Source of the DNA: Marinomonas polaris DSM 16579 | GTDB taxonomy: Bacteria > Pseudomonadota > Gammaproteobacteria > Pseudomonadales > Marinomonadaceae | Reading direction: 5' to 3' | NCBI RefSeq assembly: GCF_900129155.1 | Contig: NZ_FQVF01000022.1 | Coordinates: forward strand, 1 to 64,000 | DNA length: 64,000 bases | Part shown: positions 35,488-44,080 of the stretch, piece after piece | How the letters are laid out: each line of letters begins with the position of its first letter | Numbering within the stretch: position 1 is the stretch's first letter | Notes under the pieces: generated by a model | What the model was told of the DNA's origin: nothing | Seen by the model: the letters and a program-made list of their open reading frames with translations, nothing else | Database searches by the model: none | Translations under genes and position numbers: made by a program

Positions 35488-36817
35488 GTTATTTGTTTTT
35501 TTACTATTTTCTACCTTTATGCTTATTCTATTTTCAGGTTTTCCTGTTGCCTTTGTTTTAGGCGGCGTCGGCGTATTATTTGCCACGTTGGGCAGTATCC
35601 TTGTGTCATTTGATATCTATGACGTAGCAGAATTGCGCACCATAGGTTTTGTCGCCAATAGGACGTTTTCAACCATTTCCAGCTACTCACTAATCCCTAT
35701 GTCGATGTTTATCTTTATGGGATACATGCTTGATCGCTCTGGTATTGCCGAACGTTTAATTGAAGCAATGCGTCGCGTTTTAGGTAAAACACCAGGTGGA
35801 TTGGCAATCGCAGTGGTTCTAATAGGTGTTGTGCTTGCAGCATCTACTGGCATTATTGGTGCATCAGTCGTACTGCTTTCCACCATTGCACTTCCAACTA
35901 TGTTTAAAGCGGGTTACGCGAAATGGATCAGCGCAGGTACAGTTGGAGCAACAGGTTGCCTTGGCATTCTTGTTCCACCTTCTATCATGCTGGTAGTGAT
36001 GGGCGATCAATTACGTATTCCTGTTGGCGACCTTTTTATGGGCGCAATCATACCGGGATTATTACTGGCCACCAGCTTCGTACTTTTTATCTTTATTTAT
36101 GCCCTGATTAAACCTTCTACCATGCCAAAAGTCGCCTTCGATGAAGAAAGTGGCGTAAGCAAATTCGAGATTATTCGAGATATTTCTAAAGCTCTGTTCG
36201 CACCGCTGGTCTTAGTTTTGGCTGTATTGGGTTCCATCATTGCGGGTATCGCTTCACCTACGGAAGCTTCTGGAATTGGCGCTGCTGGCGCAACCTTTTT
36301 AGCCTGGAGTTCAGGCCGATTAAAATGGCACGACTTGCGTTTTGTCTGTTATCAAACAGGCCGATCTGTCGCTTTCTTATACGCCTTGATCTTTGGTGCA
36401 TCCTGTTTTTCTGTGGTCTTACGCGGTTACGGTGGTGATGAAGTGATTGAAAACGCCCTTCATGCTTTGCCACTCAGCCCAGAAGGCGTGTTGTTCTGTG
36501 TGATTCTAATCATCTTTTTATTAGGCTTTTTCTTAGACTGGATGGAAATCGTCTTAATCGTCGCACCTCTGGTGATGCCAATTTTAGTAGGTTTTGGCTT
36601 CGATCCTGTTTGGGTCGCGATTCTTATGGCGTTATGTCTGCAAACTTCCTTTTTAACACCGCCCGTTGGCATGGCGTTGTTCTACATAAGAAGCGCAGCA
36701 AGTGACATCAGCATGGCAGAGATATACAAGGGCGCAATCCCTTTCGTACTACTGCAATTACTGACACTTGCCATCGTTGCTCTTTACCCGTCATTGGTTA
36801 CTTGGCTACCGAACTAA
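35480..36817 (+). CDS. TRAP transporter large permease (DctM)
   Basis: A 445-residue membrane protein with about 12 segments, typical of DctM. Recognisable elements are LFSGFPVAFVLGGVG near the start, GIIGASVVLLSTIALP and GCLGILVPPSIMLVVMGD in the middle, and FLTPPVGMALFYIRS near the end. It imports the ligand with sodium. It overlaps dctQ by eight bases, showing coupling, and is followed by a strong terminator. Confidence 0.93.
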   Translation: MNELFVFLLFSTFMLILFSGFPVAFVLGGVGVLFATLGSILVSFDIYDVAELRTIGFVANRTFSTISSYSLIPMSMFIFMGYMLDRSGIAERLIEAMRRVLGKTPGGLAIAVVLIGVVLAASTGIIGASVVLLSTIALPTMFKAGYAKWISAGTVGATGCLGILVPPSIMLVVMGDQLRIPVGDLFMGAIIPGLLLATSFVLFIFIYALIKPSTMPKVAFDEESGVSKFEIIRDISKALFAPLVLVLAVLGSIIAGIASPTEASGIGAAGATFLAWSSGRLKWHDLRFVCYQTGRSVAFLYALIFGASCFSVVLRGYGGDEVIENALHALPLSPEGVLFCVILIIFLLGFFLDWMEIVLIVAPLVMPILVGFGFDPVWVAILMALCLQTSFLTPPVGMALFYIRSAASDISMAEIYKGAIPFVLLQLLTLAIVALYPSLVTWLPN

Positions 36818-36823
36818 GCATTC

Positions 36824-36858
36824 ACAACCTTCCTGCATCACGAGGAAGGTTGTCTTTT
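36824..36858 (+). terminator. Terminator after the TRAP operon (possibly bidirectional)
   Basis: ACAACCTTCCT pairs perfectly with AGGAAGGTTGT, followed by CTTTTCT. The convergent AhpD-like gene ends five bases later, so the hairpin may serve both strands. Confidence 0.85.
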
Positions 36859-36862
36859 CTGA

Positions 36863-37204
36863 TCAGTCAGCCAAAAACTCATCCACTGCAGCCAGCGCTT
36901 GTGTACCGTAAATAACTGCAGGACCACCGCCCATCATGAGTGCAACGTTGATGGTTTCGATCAATTCTTCCCGAGTAGCGCCAGCGCGAAGTGCGGCTTT
37001 TGCATGAGAAGCAATACAACCGTCACAACGTGAAGCAATACCAATACTTAATGCCATCATTTCTTTTACTTTAACTGCCAGCGCGCCCTCTTCCATAGCA
37101 GCTTTGTGCATGGCCATAAATCCATCCAATATCTCAGGAGAAGATTTACGATATTCGCGCGCAAAGGCATTTTGGTCTTTGTTAATTTCTTTGTAGCTTT
37201 TCAT
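36863..37204 (-). CDS. Carboxymuconolactone decarboxylase-family (AhpD-like) protein
   Basis: A 113-residue all-helical protein of the CMD/AhpD family. The redox motif CDGC (Cys60 and Cys63) is followed by His67, the AhpD-type peroxidatic arrangement, so a thiol peroxidase or reductase role is more likely than true carboxymuconolactone decarboxylation. It stands alone on the minus strand, convergent to the TRAP operon. AGGTGAACC precedes the ATG. Confidence 0.87.
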   Translation of the reverse strand: MKSYKEINKDQNAFAREYRKSSPEILDGFMAMHKAAMEEGALAVKVKEMMALSIGIASRCDGCIASHAKAALRAGATREELIETINVALMMGGGPAVIYGTQALAAVDEFLAD

Positions 37205-37327
37205 GGTTCACCTTAATTAGATTTAACATTAGATAACCCTAATTTAAGGCCAGAGATAAAAAGAAGATAGTATTTGTTGAATAAAGACTGACCTACGGCA
37301 AGATAAAAGGCACCGACTCTATCGTAA

Positions 37328-37726
37328 TTAAGCCGTCCACTCGCGGTTTTGCAATACCACTCGATAACCGTCTACGTCTTCAAAAGTTTTGCCGACGTCG
37401 TCCCAATAATCGTTGTAGGATGGCACATGAACAAAGTCTGCTGCTTGCATCTTTTCACAGCATTCTTCCCATACTTGCGTGTCGGTAAAATAGAAGATGA
37501 GTAGGTTATCTTGCGTCGGCGCTTTACCGACGGTTGCGCCTTTATGATGGGTAAATTCTAAGTGATAGTTATGCTGCTCATGACCGACGATAGAGCCATC
37601 GAAGCCATTATGACCTTCGAAGCTACCGAGCAGTTTGAAACCTAGGCCATTAACATACATGTCGGTGATTTTAGCTAGGTTGTCAGTTGGTCTTGCGACA
37701 CGCATTTTTGCTGTCTTTGGGATCAT
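37328..37726 (-). CDS. VOC/glyoxalase-superfamily protein
   Basis: A 132-residue protein with the vicinal-oxygen-chelate fold: two beta-alpha-beta-beta-beta units, the first with YVNGLGFKLLGSFEG, a His in HNYHLEFTHHKG, and the second with KTFEDVDGYRVVLQN. It resembles glyoxalase I-like proteins of unknown substrate. The ATG at 37726 is preferred to the longer reading from 37768 because GGAG lies eight bases upstream. It is a single-gene unit. Confidence 0.85.
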   Translation of the reverse strand: MIPKTAKMRVARPTDNLAKITDMYVNGLGFKLLGSFEGHNGFDGSIVGHEQHNYHLEFTHHKGATVGKAPTQDNLLIFYFTDTQVWEECCEKMQAADFVHVPSYNDYWDDVGKTFEDVDGYRVVLQNREWTA

Positions 37727-37894
37727 GAGATACTCCAGATTCTTGGTTAGTTTAAAGTTTAGCGTCAAGAAATTCAGGAGAAATCGGATTCACCACGCAA
37801 CACGCCTTCCTTGACTAGCCAATGAGCCTACTACAAGACTTTTATGAAAATCCATAATCGTCACGCTATATTCAGTATGTGAATCAATTCGCGA

Positions 37895-38125
37895 TTAGAA
37901 CCAGCTTTGTATTTTTTTCTTATCAGGAATCGAGCCATAATGCACAACAACATCGTCTATCACCACGGCAGGCGTACTCATTACACCATAACTCATGATA
38001 ACTTCGGCGCTGGTTTCTTTCTCTACATTCACTGACACTTCGTTTTCAGCGGCGATAGCTTTAATAAGCTCAGCAGTTTTCACACATTTGCTACAACCAC
38101 TACCCAGTACTTTGACTTGTTTCAT
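37895..38125 (-). CDS. Thioredoxin-like small redox protein (CSKC)
   Basis: A 76-residue thioredoxin-fold protein with redox motif CSKC (Cys11 and Cys14) and a cis-proline in MSTPAVVIDD. It belongs to the small redox-disulfide proteins often encoded with ArsP-type permeases. It lies 27 bases after the permease gene on the same strand, so the two are an operon. It may reduce or deliver a metalloid or metal to the permease; this is inference. Confidence 0.88.
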   Translation of the reverse strand: MKQVKVLGSGCSKCVKTAELIKAIAAENEVSVNVEKETSAEVIMSYGVMSTPAVVIDDVVVHYGSIPDKKKIQSWF

Positions 38126-38152
38126 TTGATTGTTCCTTTTTTAATTAGCGCT

Positions 38153-39139
38153 TCAGTTAACAAGATTCAGAATCCAACCCACTAAAGTGAAGGAGAAAAG
38201 CAACATCGCCAAAATGATGGCAAGCAATTTCCATGTCATCACTTGTTTAAGCAAAATAAATTCTGGGAAGCTGGCCGCGACGGTACTCATGCAAAACGCC
38301 ATGGTGGTACCGATTGGCAGACCTTTGGTTATCAAGCTTTCCATAATAGGAATCACGCCCGTTGCATTTGAATAAAGCGGAATACCAAACAATACAGCCA
38401 AAGGCACAGACCACCATTGGCCGTCGCCAAGGTTACCTTCTAGCCAAGATACAGGTACATAACCGTGCAACGCTGCACCAAGACCAACACCAATAAAAAC
38501 CCATTTCCACACTCGTGAGAAAATATCCCACAGCTCATTCTTAGCAAAGTCATGTCGTTCACGAAAAGACAGCGTTGGTTTTGCACTAGAATCACCATCT
38601 GAATCAGCGACAGGTGTTGCCGATTGGTACGCTTTTAGGGCAAAAGGCTGTAGCATTTTTTCAGCTCGGATGAGATCAAGAAATACGCCACCCAAGATAC
38701 CAACCGCCATGCCAACCAAAACGTACATCAAGGTGATTTGCCAACCAACCAAACTGAGCAGTAACAAAACAGCAACTTCGTTAATCAACGGTGAGGTCAG
38801 TAGAAACGACATGGTAATGCCGACAGGAATGCCCGCAGAGGTAAAACCAAGAAATACAGGAATGCTTGAGCAAGAACAAAATGGTGTGATAGCGCCGAAA
38901 ACAGATCCAGTTAAATAGCCAATAAAACGGTTTTTTCTAGCGAGATAATCTCGAACTCTTTCAATATTGAGAGACGCACGTAACAGCGCAATAAAGTAGA
39001 TCATGATGACCAAGAGGAAAAAAATCTTGGTCGTGTCTTCAATGAAGAAATGTACCGCATCACCAAGTTTCGAATTCGGGGATAAGCCAAATAATATGAA
39101 GGTAAGCCAATCTGCTAAATCAGTGAAAATAGCCAGCAT
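38153..39139 (-). CDS. ArsP-type permease (COG0701)
   Basis: A 328-residue inner-membrane permease with eight to ten segments. The signature TPFCSCSSIPVF with paired cysteines and the later LFGIPLYSNATGVIPIM are those of the ArsP_1 permease family. Characterised members export trivalent organoarsenicals; others are linked to different metals, so the substrate is not certain. A cytoplasmic loop with DSDGDSSAKP lies at about 175-190. It is encoded with a small thioredoxin-like protein but without an adjacent ArsR gene. Confidence 0.87.
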   Translation of the reverse strand: MLAIFTDLADWLTFILFGLSPNSKLGDAVHFFIEDTTKIFFLLVIMIYFIALLRASLNIERVRDYLARKNRFIGYLTGSVFGAITPFCSCSSIPVFLGFTSAGIPVGITMSFLLTSPLINEVAVLLLLSLVGWQITLMYVLVGMAVGILGGVFLDLIRAEKMLQPFALKAYQSATPVADSDGDSSAKPTLSFRERHDFAKNELWDIFSRVWKWVFIGVGLGAALHGYVPVSWLEGNLGDGQWWSVPLAVLFGIPLYSNATGVIPIMESLITKGLPIGTTMAFCMSTVAASFPEFILLKQVMTWKLLAIILAMLLFSFTLVGWILNLVN

Positions 39140-39253
39140 CGTATTTCTCTTATTTGACGTTACCTTATAGTGAATTCACAAAGGTTACCTTTCACCCTAC
39201 TCCGATGCTCACGACAAGACTATGAATGCTTTGCCATTAGCTGACCGAGATCA

Positions 39254-39280
39254 AATAAAAAAGCAACCCTAAGGTCGCTT
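39254..39280 (-). terminator. Terminator of the truncated-hemoglobin operon
   Basis: On the minus strand AAGCGACC pairs with GGGTTGCTT around TTA, followed by a run of T. It lies just past the truncated-hemoglobin stop codon. Confidence 0.8.
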
Positions 39281-39320
39281 TCGAATAGATGCTTTTAATA
39301 ATTCACTTTCTTGAGACGAT

Positions 39321-39752
39321 TTACTTGTAAAGCATCTCCCCACGCATCGGTGCGAGCACTTTTAGCACCTGATTCTGCTGCGGATAGGTTAAACCTGCTT
39401 TTTTCATAGCATTAACCAATAAATCGACGGTGGTATTGAAGTCGGTTTCATTGATTTTTTGACCTTGGTGTACTTTCAACATGGTGTCGCCAGTGTAAGT
39501 ACATGGGCCACCGGTATTCACACAAAGATGCTCGATGAATTTTTCACGGAAGCGAGTGATATTGGTTTTTTCAAAATAGCGATAAATGTCTTTATTAAAG
39601 CTAATTTCGTCAATAAAGTTATCGGTAATAGCTTCGACCGTTGGCTTGCCACCAATTTCGTCATATAAGCTTTTCGGCGCTTTACTTAGCGCTGCACAGG
39701 CAACCAAAAATACGCTAAATGCAATGAATGATGCTTTTACTAGGTTTACCAT
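39321..39752 (-). CDS. Group 1 truncated hemoglobin, predicted lipoprotein
   Basis: A 143-residue truncated hemoglobin with an unusual export signal: residues 1-19 are a lipoprotein signal ending in LVAC, with Cys19 as the lipidated residue and no Asp at +2, so outer-membrane anchoring is predicted. The globin part starts at SLYDEIGG and has the proximal His in KVHQGQKI. Two extra Cys in HLCVNTGGPC may form a disulfide in the periplasm. It is cotranscribed with the DUF3034 and cupredoxin-like genes and overlaps the former by seven bases. Possible role: O2 or NO handling in the envelope. Confidence 0.88.
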   Translation of the reverse strand: MVNLVKASFIAFSVFLVACAALSKAPKSLYDEIGGKPTVEAITDNFIDEISFNKDIYRYFEKTNITRFREKFIEHLCVNTGGPCTYTGDTMLKVHQGQKINETDFNTTVDLLVNAMKKAGLTYPQQNQVLKVLAPMRGEMLYK

Positions 39753-40612
39753 AAGTACCCCGTCATGGATAAATAAATGCCTGTTTGATTTTTCTTGGTG
39801 GCAACTGTGCCTAAGTCGACATAAGCCGCAGTAAAATTAACATTCTTGTTCGGCATATAACTGACAAAGACATCTTTCCAATCATCTTCTTCTACACTAG
39901 ACAGATTGCTCGGTTTCTGACGATATTCCATACCCACTACCCAGTTAGGAGATAGTAGCAAACCAACACTGCCTTCCATCATCACTTGGTAATCGTTGTT
40001 GTCTGGCCCACCGTAGCCTAACAAGCCCATTTCATTGGCTTTGGTAGCACGAGCAGTTAAGTTCCATACAAGGTTGTAACCCGCAACCGCACCTAAATGC
40101 ACTTTAGTCGCAGCAACATAAAAATCAGTTCCACTGTCGTCTTTTGCCCCAAGATACGCAGCAACCGTATCACTGTCTAATTGCTTATACTGTAAACCAA
40201 CACTGACTTGAGGATAGGCGGAATACACTGCATCGCCATATAAGCGAACTTTCACACCAAAGATATCTTGTTTTATGTCTCCTACGCTTAACGCTTTCAC
40301 CAGATCAACAGGCAAATCAAACGTCTGCTGAGCGTAACTTAGCTCGACCCTGTCGTAGAAGCTGGTCGCCACACCGATGGAGGACAAGCGATAATCACTG
40401 ACATTTACGTCTGTGATAAAAAATGACGCAGCCGTTTCGTCGCGACTGTCGTAGCCTGCCAAAGTCGCCCATGGCACAAGCCCACCACCGCCACTGCCTT
40501 CTACTTGTGAAAGCCCTGCTGTCGCCAGAATTTTGCCATCGGCTGCCATAACAGACGAAGCTGATAACACAAAGCTGCTGACAGCTAATATCTTGATCAT
40601 GTTTTTATTCAT
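39746..40612 (-). CDS. DUF3034-family predicted outer-membrane protein
   Basis: A 288-residue protein with a signal peptide (about 1-23, ending SSVMA) and alternating beta-strand pattern ending in SLTGYLW-type aromatic residues (ISM-TGYLW), as in outer-membrane barrels. It matches the DUF3034 family, whose function is unknown. The ATG at 40612 is preferred because AGGAA lies five to six bases upstream; the frame stays open to 40630. It overlaps the truncated-hemoglobin gene. Confidence 0.83.
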   Translation of the reverse strand: MNKNMIKILAVSSFVLSASSVMAADGKILATAGLSQVEGSGGGGLVPWATLAGYDSRDETAASFFITDVNVSDYRLSSIGVATSFYDRVELSYAQQTFDLPVDLVKALSVGDIKQDIFGVKVRLYGDAVYSAYPQVSVGLQYKQLDSDTVAAYLGAKDDSGTDFYVAATKVHLGAVAGYNLVWNLTARATKANEMGLLGYGGPDNNDYQVMMEGSVGLLLSPNWVVGMEYRQKPSNLSSVEEDDWKDVFVSYMPNKNVNFTAAYVDLGTVATKKNQTGIYLSMTGYLW

Positions 40613-40640
40613 TAGATTCCTGCCGCGCATTTAATTTGGA

Positions 40641-41273
40641 TCACTTTGACCATTTCTTTTTACCAAATCCTTTATCCATATTACTGTGATCCATCATCCC
40701 AATAGGAGGCAAAAGCTCCAGCGAGATACTTTGCTCTATATTGCTTGTGATAGCGATTTTCTTTACAGCGTTCACACCCTCAATAAATCGCTCACTCCAC
40801 AAAGATACTGTATCGCCACTTTTAGCTGGTATCCGTACTTTACCGTCTTGGTCTGTTTTTAGCGCAAAGGTATTATCAGCAACGATAATGTAACCAATCA
40901 TATCGTCATGTATGTTACAGCCAAGAACAACAAGTCCGGCCTTATCGAACAAGATGGGGGCAACTTCTGTGCCTTTATAAAGTTTAATCTCGAACGTTTT
41001 TGGCTGAGAAAAACTGTAAACGTGATGCCGAATATCATCACTATTAGGAAAGCTAACGTACTGACCTTTTTGCACCACTAATACACGGGGCACAAAAGAC
41101 TCATCAATCTGATCCATTACAGCCACAGTATTAGGTGTTCTTACTGCATTGTTTGACACCATAACAACCGCATCAGAGACAGGAAGGTTATCTTGGTCAA
41201 AAACGGTCAATGTCATTTCAGCCCACGCACTTGGTAGGGTTAAACAAAACAGTAGAGCAAACAAATGACGCAT
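40641..41273 (-). CDS. Cupredoxin-like periplasmic protein
   Basis: A 210-residue secreted protein (signal peptide to about residue 18, PSAWA). A cupredoxin-like domain follows: SFPNSDDIRHHVYSFS supplies a histidine and LGCNIHDDMIGYIIV supplies the Cys-x3-His ligand loop, so a type 1 copper site is plausible. Databases often call this group methylamine utilization protein, but no methylamine genes are near. It heads the three-gene envelope operon. A C-terminal MMDHSNMDK segment has extra Met and His that could bind copper. Confidence 0.8.
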   Translation of the reverse strand: MRHLFALLFCLTLPSAWAEMTLTVFDQDNLPVSDAVVMVSNNAVRTPNTVAVMDQIDESFVPRVLVVQKGQYVSFPNSDDIRHHVYSFSQPKTFEIKLYKGTEVAPILFDKAGLVVLGCNIHDDMIGYIIVADNTFALKTDQDGKVRIPAKSGDTVSLWSERFIEGVNAVKKIAITSNIEQSISLELLPPIGMMDHSNMDKGFGKKKWSK

Positions 41274-41422
41274 ATAATTTCCTTTTAATTAATTGGCTTT
41301 TGATCAGGCCGCTTACTTTTAAATATATTGACAAAGAATATAATTACAGCTAATTGAAGACAGATCATTATACTTTCTGTAACTCACATAAAAATTAGAG
41401 TAGGAAATAAGGAATCAAACAA

Positions 41423-42154
41423 ATGCGAGACCTCATAGAAGTCATTTCCTATAAAGATACCGCTAACGCCCATTCGCATTCGCACACTCAAATTGTACTT
41501 CCGCTTTCTGGTCATCTGATATTGGACGTAGAAAATCGCCAGCAAGCAGTTCAATTTGGACAGGCTTGCATGATTTCTTCAAATCAAACCCATACCCATT
41601 TGGCAAGAGAAAATAACCACTGCCTGATCCTTAATTCGCTTCCCGTTTGGGACAGCCAGATCGAAAGCAAAAACAATTTTGTTGAGCTTAATGCACAAAC
41701 TAAGGCGTATTTGCCATTTCTATCTAGCCTAATTGGTGAATCTCATAATCCACTTAAAACTCAACAAGCATTAAATTTACTAGAACATTTACTCCCTATC
41801 CCACAAACCAAAATACTGCAAAGCGACACTCGTCTAGCCAAAGCCAAACATCGACTGGACCATAATTTTCAGGAGCATTGGAGCTTGGCTGAGTTAGCTT
41901 GCGATGTACATTTAAGTCCAAGCCAGCTAACTGTCTTGTTCAAACGACACCTAAAAATGACACCGAAGCAATACCTACAACAACGCCGCTTAACTGAGGC
42001 GAAAATGTGGTTAAGATCGACCAATAAAAGCTTAGAGTATATCGCGCAGAAAGTGGGAGTGAGTGATGCCAGCGCCCTTGTTCGCTTATTTTCTAAGTAC
42101 TATCTCATAACACCAGGTAACTATAGAACCAATCACACTTCTAGAAAAACATAA
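41423..42154 (+). CDS. AraC-family transcription regulator
   Basis: A 243-residue regulator. The N-terminal cupin-like sensor (about 10-90, with HSHSHTQIVLPL) is followed by a C-terminal AraC DNA-binding domain with two helix-turn-helix motifs (about 150-240, including WSLAELACDVHLSPSQLTVLF and LEYIAQKVGVSDASALVRLFSKYY). It is divergent from the cupredoxin-like operon, which it might control. Ligand unknown. Confidence 0.88.
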   Translation: MRDLIEVISYKDTANAHSHSHTQIVLPLSGHLILDVENRQQAVQFGQACMISSNQTHTHLARENNHCLILNSLPVWDSQIESKNNFVELNAQTKAYLPFLSSLIGESHNPLKTQQALNLLEHLLPIPQTKILQSDTRLAKAKHRLDHNFQEHWSLAELACDVHLSPSQLTVLFKRHLKMTPKQYLQQRRLTEAKMWLRSTNKSLEYIAQKVGVSDASALVRLFSKYYLITPGNYRTNHTSRKT

Positions 42155-42344
42155 CTAGATCTACATAAAAAATACCATACAAGAGCCATTTTCAGCCTTC
42201 GTTGCCACATATAGAACACCTTATATTACTAAATTTGATATCTAGAAAAAAATATGAAAAAAAAGTAAAAAAAGGCAAAAGAAAAGTGAAGTGACTGTTT
42301 TGCGACGTCAAAAAAGTGAAAAAAATATAAAAAACTCTAATATC

Positions 42345-42375
42345 CCCCTTAAGGTTTCCCATCCTATTTAAGGGG
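42345..42375 (+). promoter_or_regulatory. Hairpin pairing the ribosome-binding site of the yrbL-like gene
   Basis: CCCCTTAA (42345-42352) pairs perfectly with TTAAGGGG (42368-42375) around a 15-base loop. The right arm contains the AAGGGG Shine-Dalgarno sequence seven bases before the ATG at 42383, so folding would block translation. This suggests temperature-, ion- or sRNA-dependent control. Confidence 0.6.
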
Positions 42376-42382
42376 TTATTTA

Positions 42383-42979
42383 ATGTCTTCAAATACCAGT
42401 GAACTCTCAACAAAAGATACTAAAGTGTTTCTAAAAGAACAGGATCTTATCGGCCAAGGAAATGAAAGATCTTGCTTCACCAACCCTTTGAATAAAAATA
42501 CTTGTGTAAAAGTAATAAGAACAAAGCATCGCAGTCAAAACAAGATTGAGAAGTACTATTACACCAAGCTAAAAAAACGAAACAATTTGTCACCTTTCAT
42601 TTCTGAATACTATGGGGAAATAAACACGAATCTAGGGAAAGGGTTAGTGTTCGAAAAAATTTTAGACAGTGATGGATGCTCTAGTGAGTCTCTTTACACA
42701 TTAATGAAAAATAATGCCATTTCATTAAGTGAGGCGAAAAAAATCTTAAAAACAGTTTTTGAAGACCTATACCAGAACGCCATTTTACTTGGTGATGTAA
42801 CAAAAGATCAGATCCTTTTAAAGAAAACAGACCATGGCTATACACCTAAGATAATTGATGGCTTAGGCACAAGACGTTACGGAATAAAGCTGTTCTTAAT
42901 GAGTAATATAAAATCTTTCGCCCGTAGAAAACTCAAAAAAAGTTGGAAAACATTAGAAGTAGATTTAGAACTAGCATGA
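42383..42979 (+). CDS. YrbL-family (PhoP-network) kinase-like protein
   Basis: A 198-residue protein similar to YrbL of enterobacteria, a PhoP-regulated protein with a reduced kinase-like fold. The N-terminal GQGNERSCF loop resembles a glycine-rich ATP loop, and LLGDVTKDQILL is a diverged catalytic-loop region; IIDGLG replaces the usual DFG. Function is unknown. Its start is controlled by a hairpin (42345-42375). Upstream lies a very A-rich stretch. Confidence 0.85.
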   Translation: MSSNTSELSTKDTKVFLKEQDLIGQGNERSCFTNPLNKNTCVKVIRTKHRSQNKIEKYYYTKLKKRNNLSPFISEYYGEINTNLGKGLVFEKILDSDGCSSESLYTLMKNNAISLSEAKKILKTVFEDLYQNAILLGDVTKDQILLKKTDHGYTPKIIDGLGTRRYGIKLFLMSNIKSFARRKLKKSWKTLEVDLELA

Positions 42980-43015
42980 AGGTGTTAATCCCCCCCTCCT
43001 TACTGGCGTTTTTTA

Positions 43016-44080
43016 TTAGTCTTCTTCGCTAATTTCTAACGCCATTTCCCAGTTACGAATAAAACGCTTTTGCTTGGCATAATCACGTCCTACCAATAAT
43101 TGCTGATCTAATTCGATGATGCCAGTTGGTCCAGGCGCATTTACTACGTAAGGATCATTTGGATTATTCATATCAGGCTGAATTGGGAACAACAAACCTT
43201 GGGTTTGCATCATTTTTTGCGCCTGATCTGACAACAAAAAATCTAGAAAGATACCCGCATCTTCTACGTTTGGCGCACCTTTAGGAATTAAAGCCGCACG
43301 CATTAACATGAGCGTATAATCTTTCGGTAGTATCATTTTCAATCTATCATCTTCTTGGGCTCTTTGTGATGCATAAGAACCCAGCAAGTTATAACCCAGC
43401 ACCAACTTACCTGAAGCAACATCGTCAATAATGTCATGAGTACAACAATAGGTTTGCACATCATGACTGCCAAAAGCTTCTAACAAACGCCCCCATGTCA
43501 CATCGGCTTGGCGTGCATCTTGGCTTGCCAATAAATAACCAACGCCACTTTGACGAATATCATAAGTGCCAATCCGTTTGGTCATCGCTTTTTCATTTTG
43601 ACGAATGGTTTGCAACAATGACTGGCGATCTTCAGGTAAATCACCGGGAAAGGCTTTTTTATTCACCAGCATAACAATCGGTTCAAGGGAAAACGCAAAA
43701 AGCTGATTTCGCCATTTGAAGTTACTAGGCAAACGATCAGTGAAACTCGACTGATAGGTTTGCGCATAACCATCGTTTACTAATTTAAGATGTAGGTCCA
43801 TGGCGCTGCTAATGACCAAGCTGGCCTCTGGCTTTTTTTGCTCCTTGATAGTGAGATAATACAGTTCAAGTGTATTCACATCACGATAGGCCACACGAAC
43901 ATCAGGGTGTAGTTCAACAAATTTTTTCAAAATAGGTTCAAACGACGCTAAATCCATAGCAGAATTAATGATTAAAATACGTTGCGCATTTTCATTACCA
44001 AACCAGACTGGCTCAGTCGCCCACAGCTTTGTCGTATTCAAACTAACAACTACAGCAAGCCAGAAAAAAACCTGTTTCAT
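43016..44080 (-). CDS. Periplasmic binding protein, PgtC-like accessory sensor
   Basis: A 354-residue secreted protein (signal peptide to about residue 21) of the iron/spermidine-type periplasmic binding fold: RILIINSAMDLASFEPIL opens the N-terminal lobe, and the DGYAQTYQSS and YNLLGSYAS motifs follow. It overlaps the histidine kinase gene by four bases (ATGA), and no ABC permease or ATPase is nearby. That layout matches accessory sensor proteins such as PgtC in the phosphoglycerate transport system. Likely job: present a ligand to the kinase periplasmic domain. Confidence 0.78.
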   Translation of the reverse strand: MKQVFFWLAVVVSLNTTKLWATEPVWFGNENAQRILIINSAMDLASFEPILKKFVELHPDVRVAYRDVNTLELYYLTIKEQKKPEASLVISSAMDLHLKLVNDGYAQTYQSSFTDRLPSNFKWRNQLFAFSLEPIVMLVNKKAFPGDLPEDRQSLLQTIRQNEKAMTKRIGTYDIRQSGVGYLLASQDARQADVTWGRLLEAFGSHDVQTYCCTHDIIDDVASGKLVLGYNLLGSYASQRAQEDDRLKMILPKDYTLMLMRAALIPKGAPNVEDAGIFLDFLLSDQAQKMMQTQGLLFPIQPDMNNPNDPYVVNAPGPTGIIELDQQLLVGRDYAKQKRFIRNWEMALEISEED

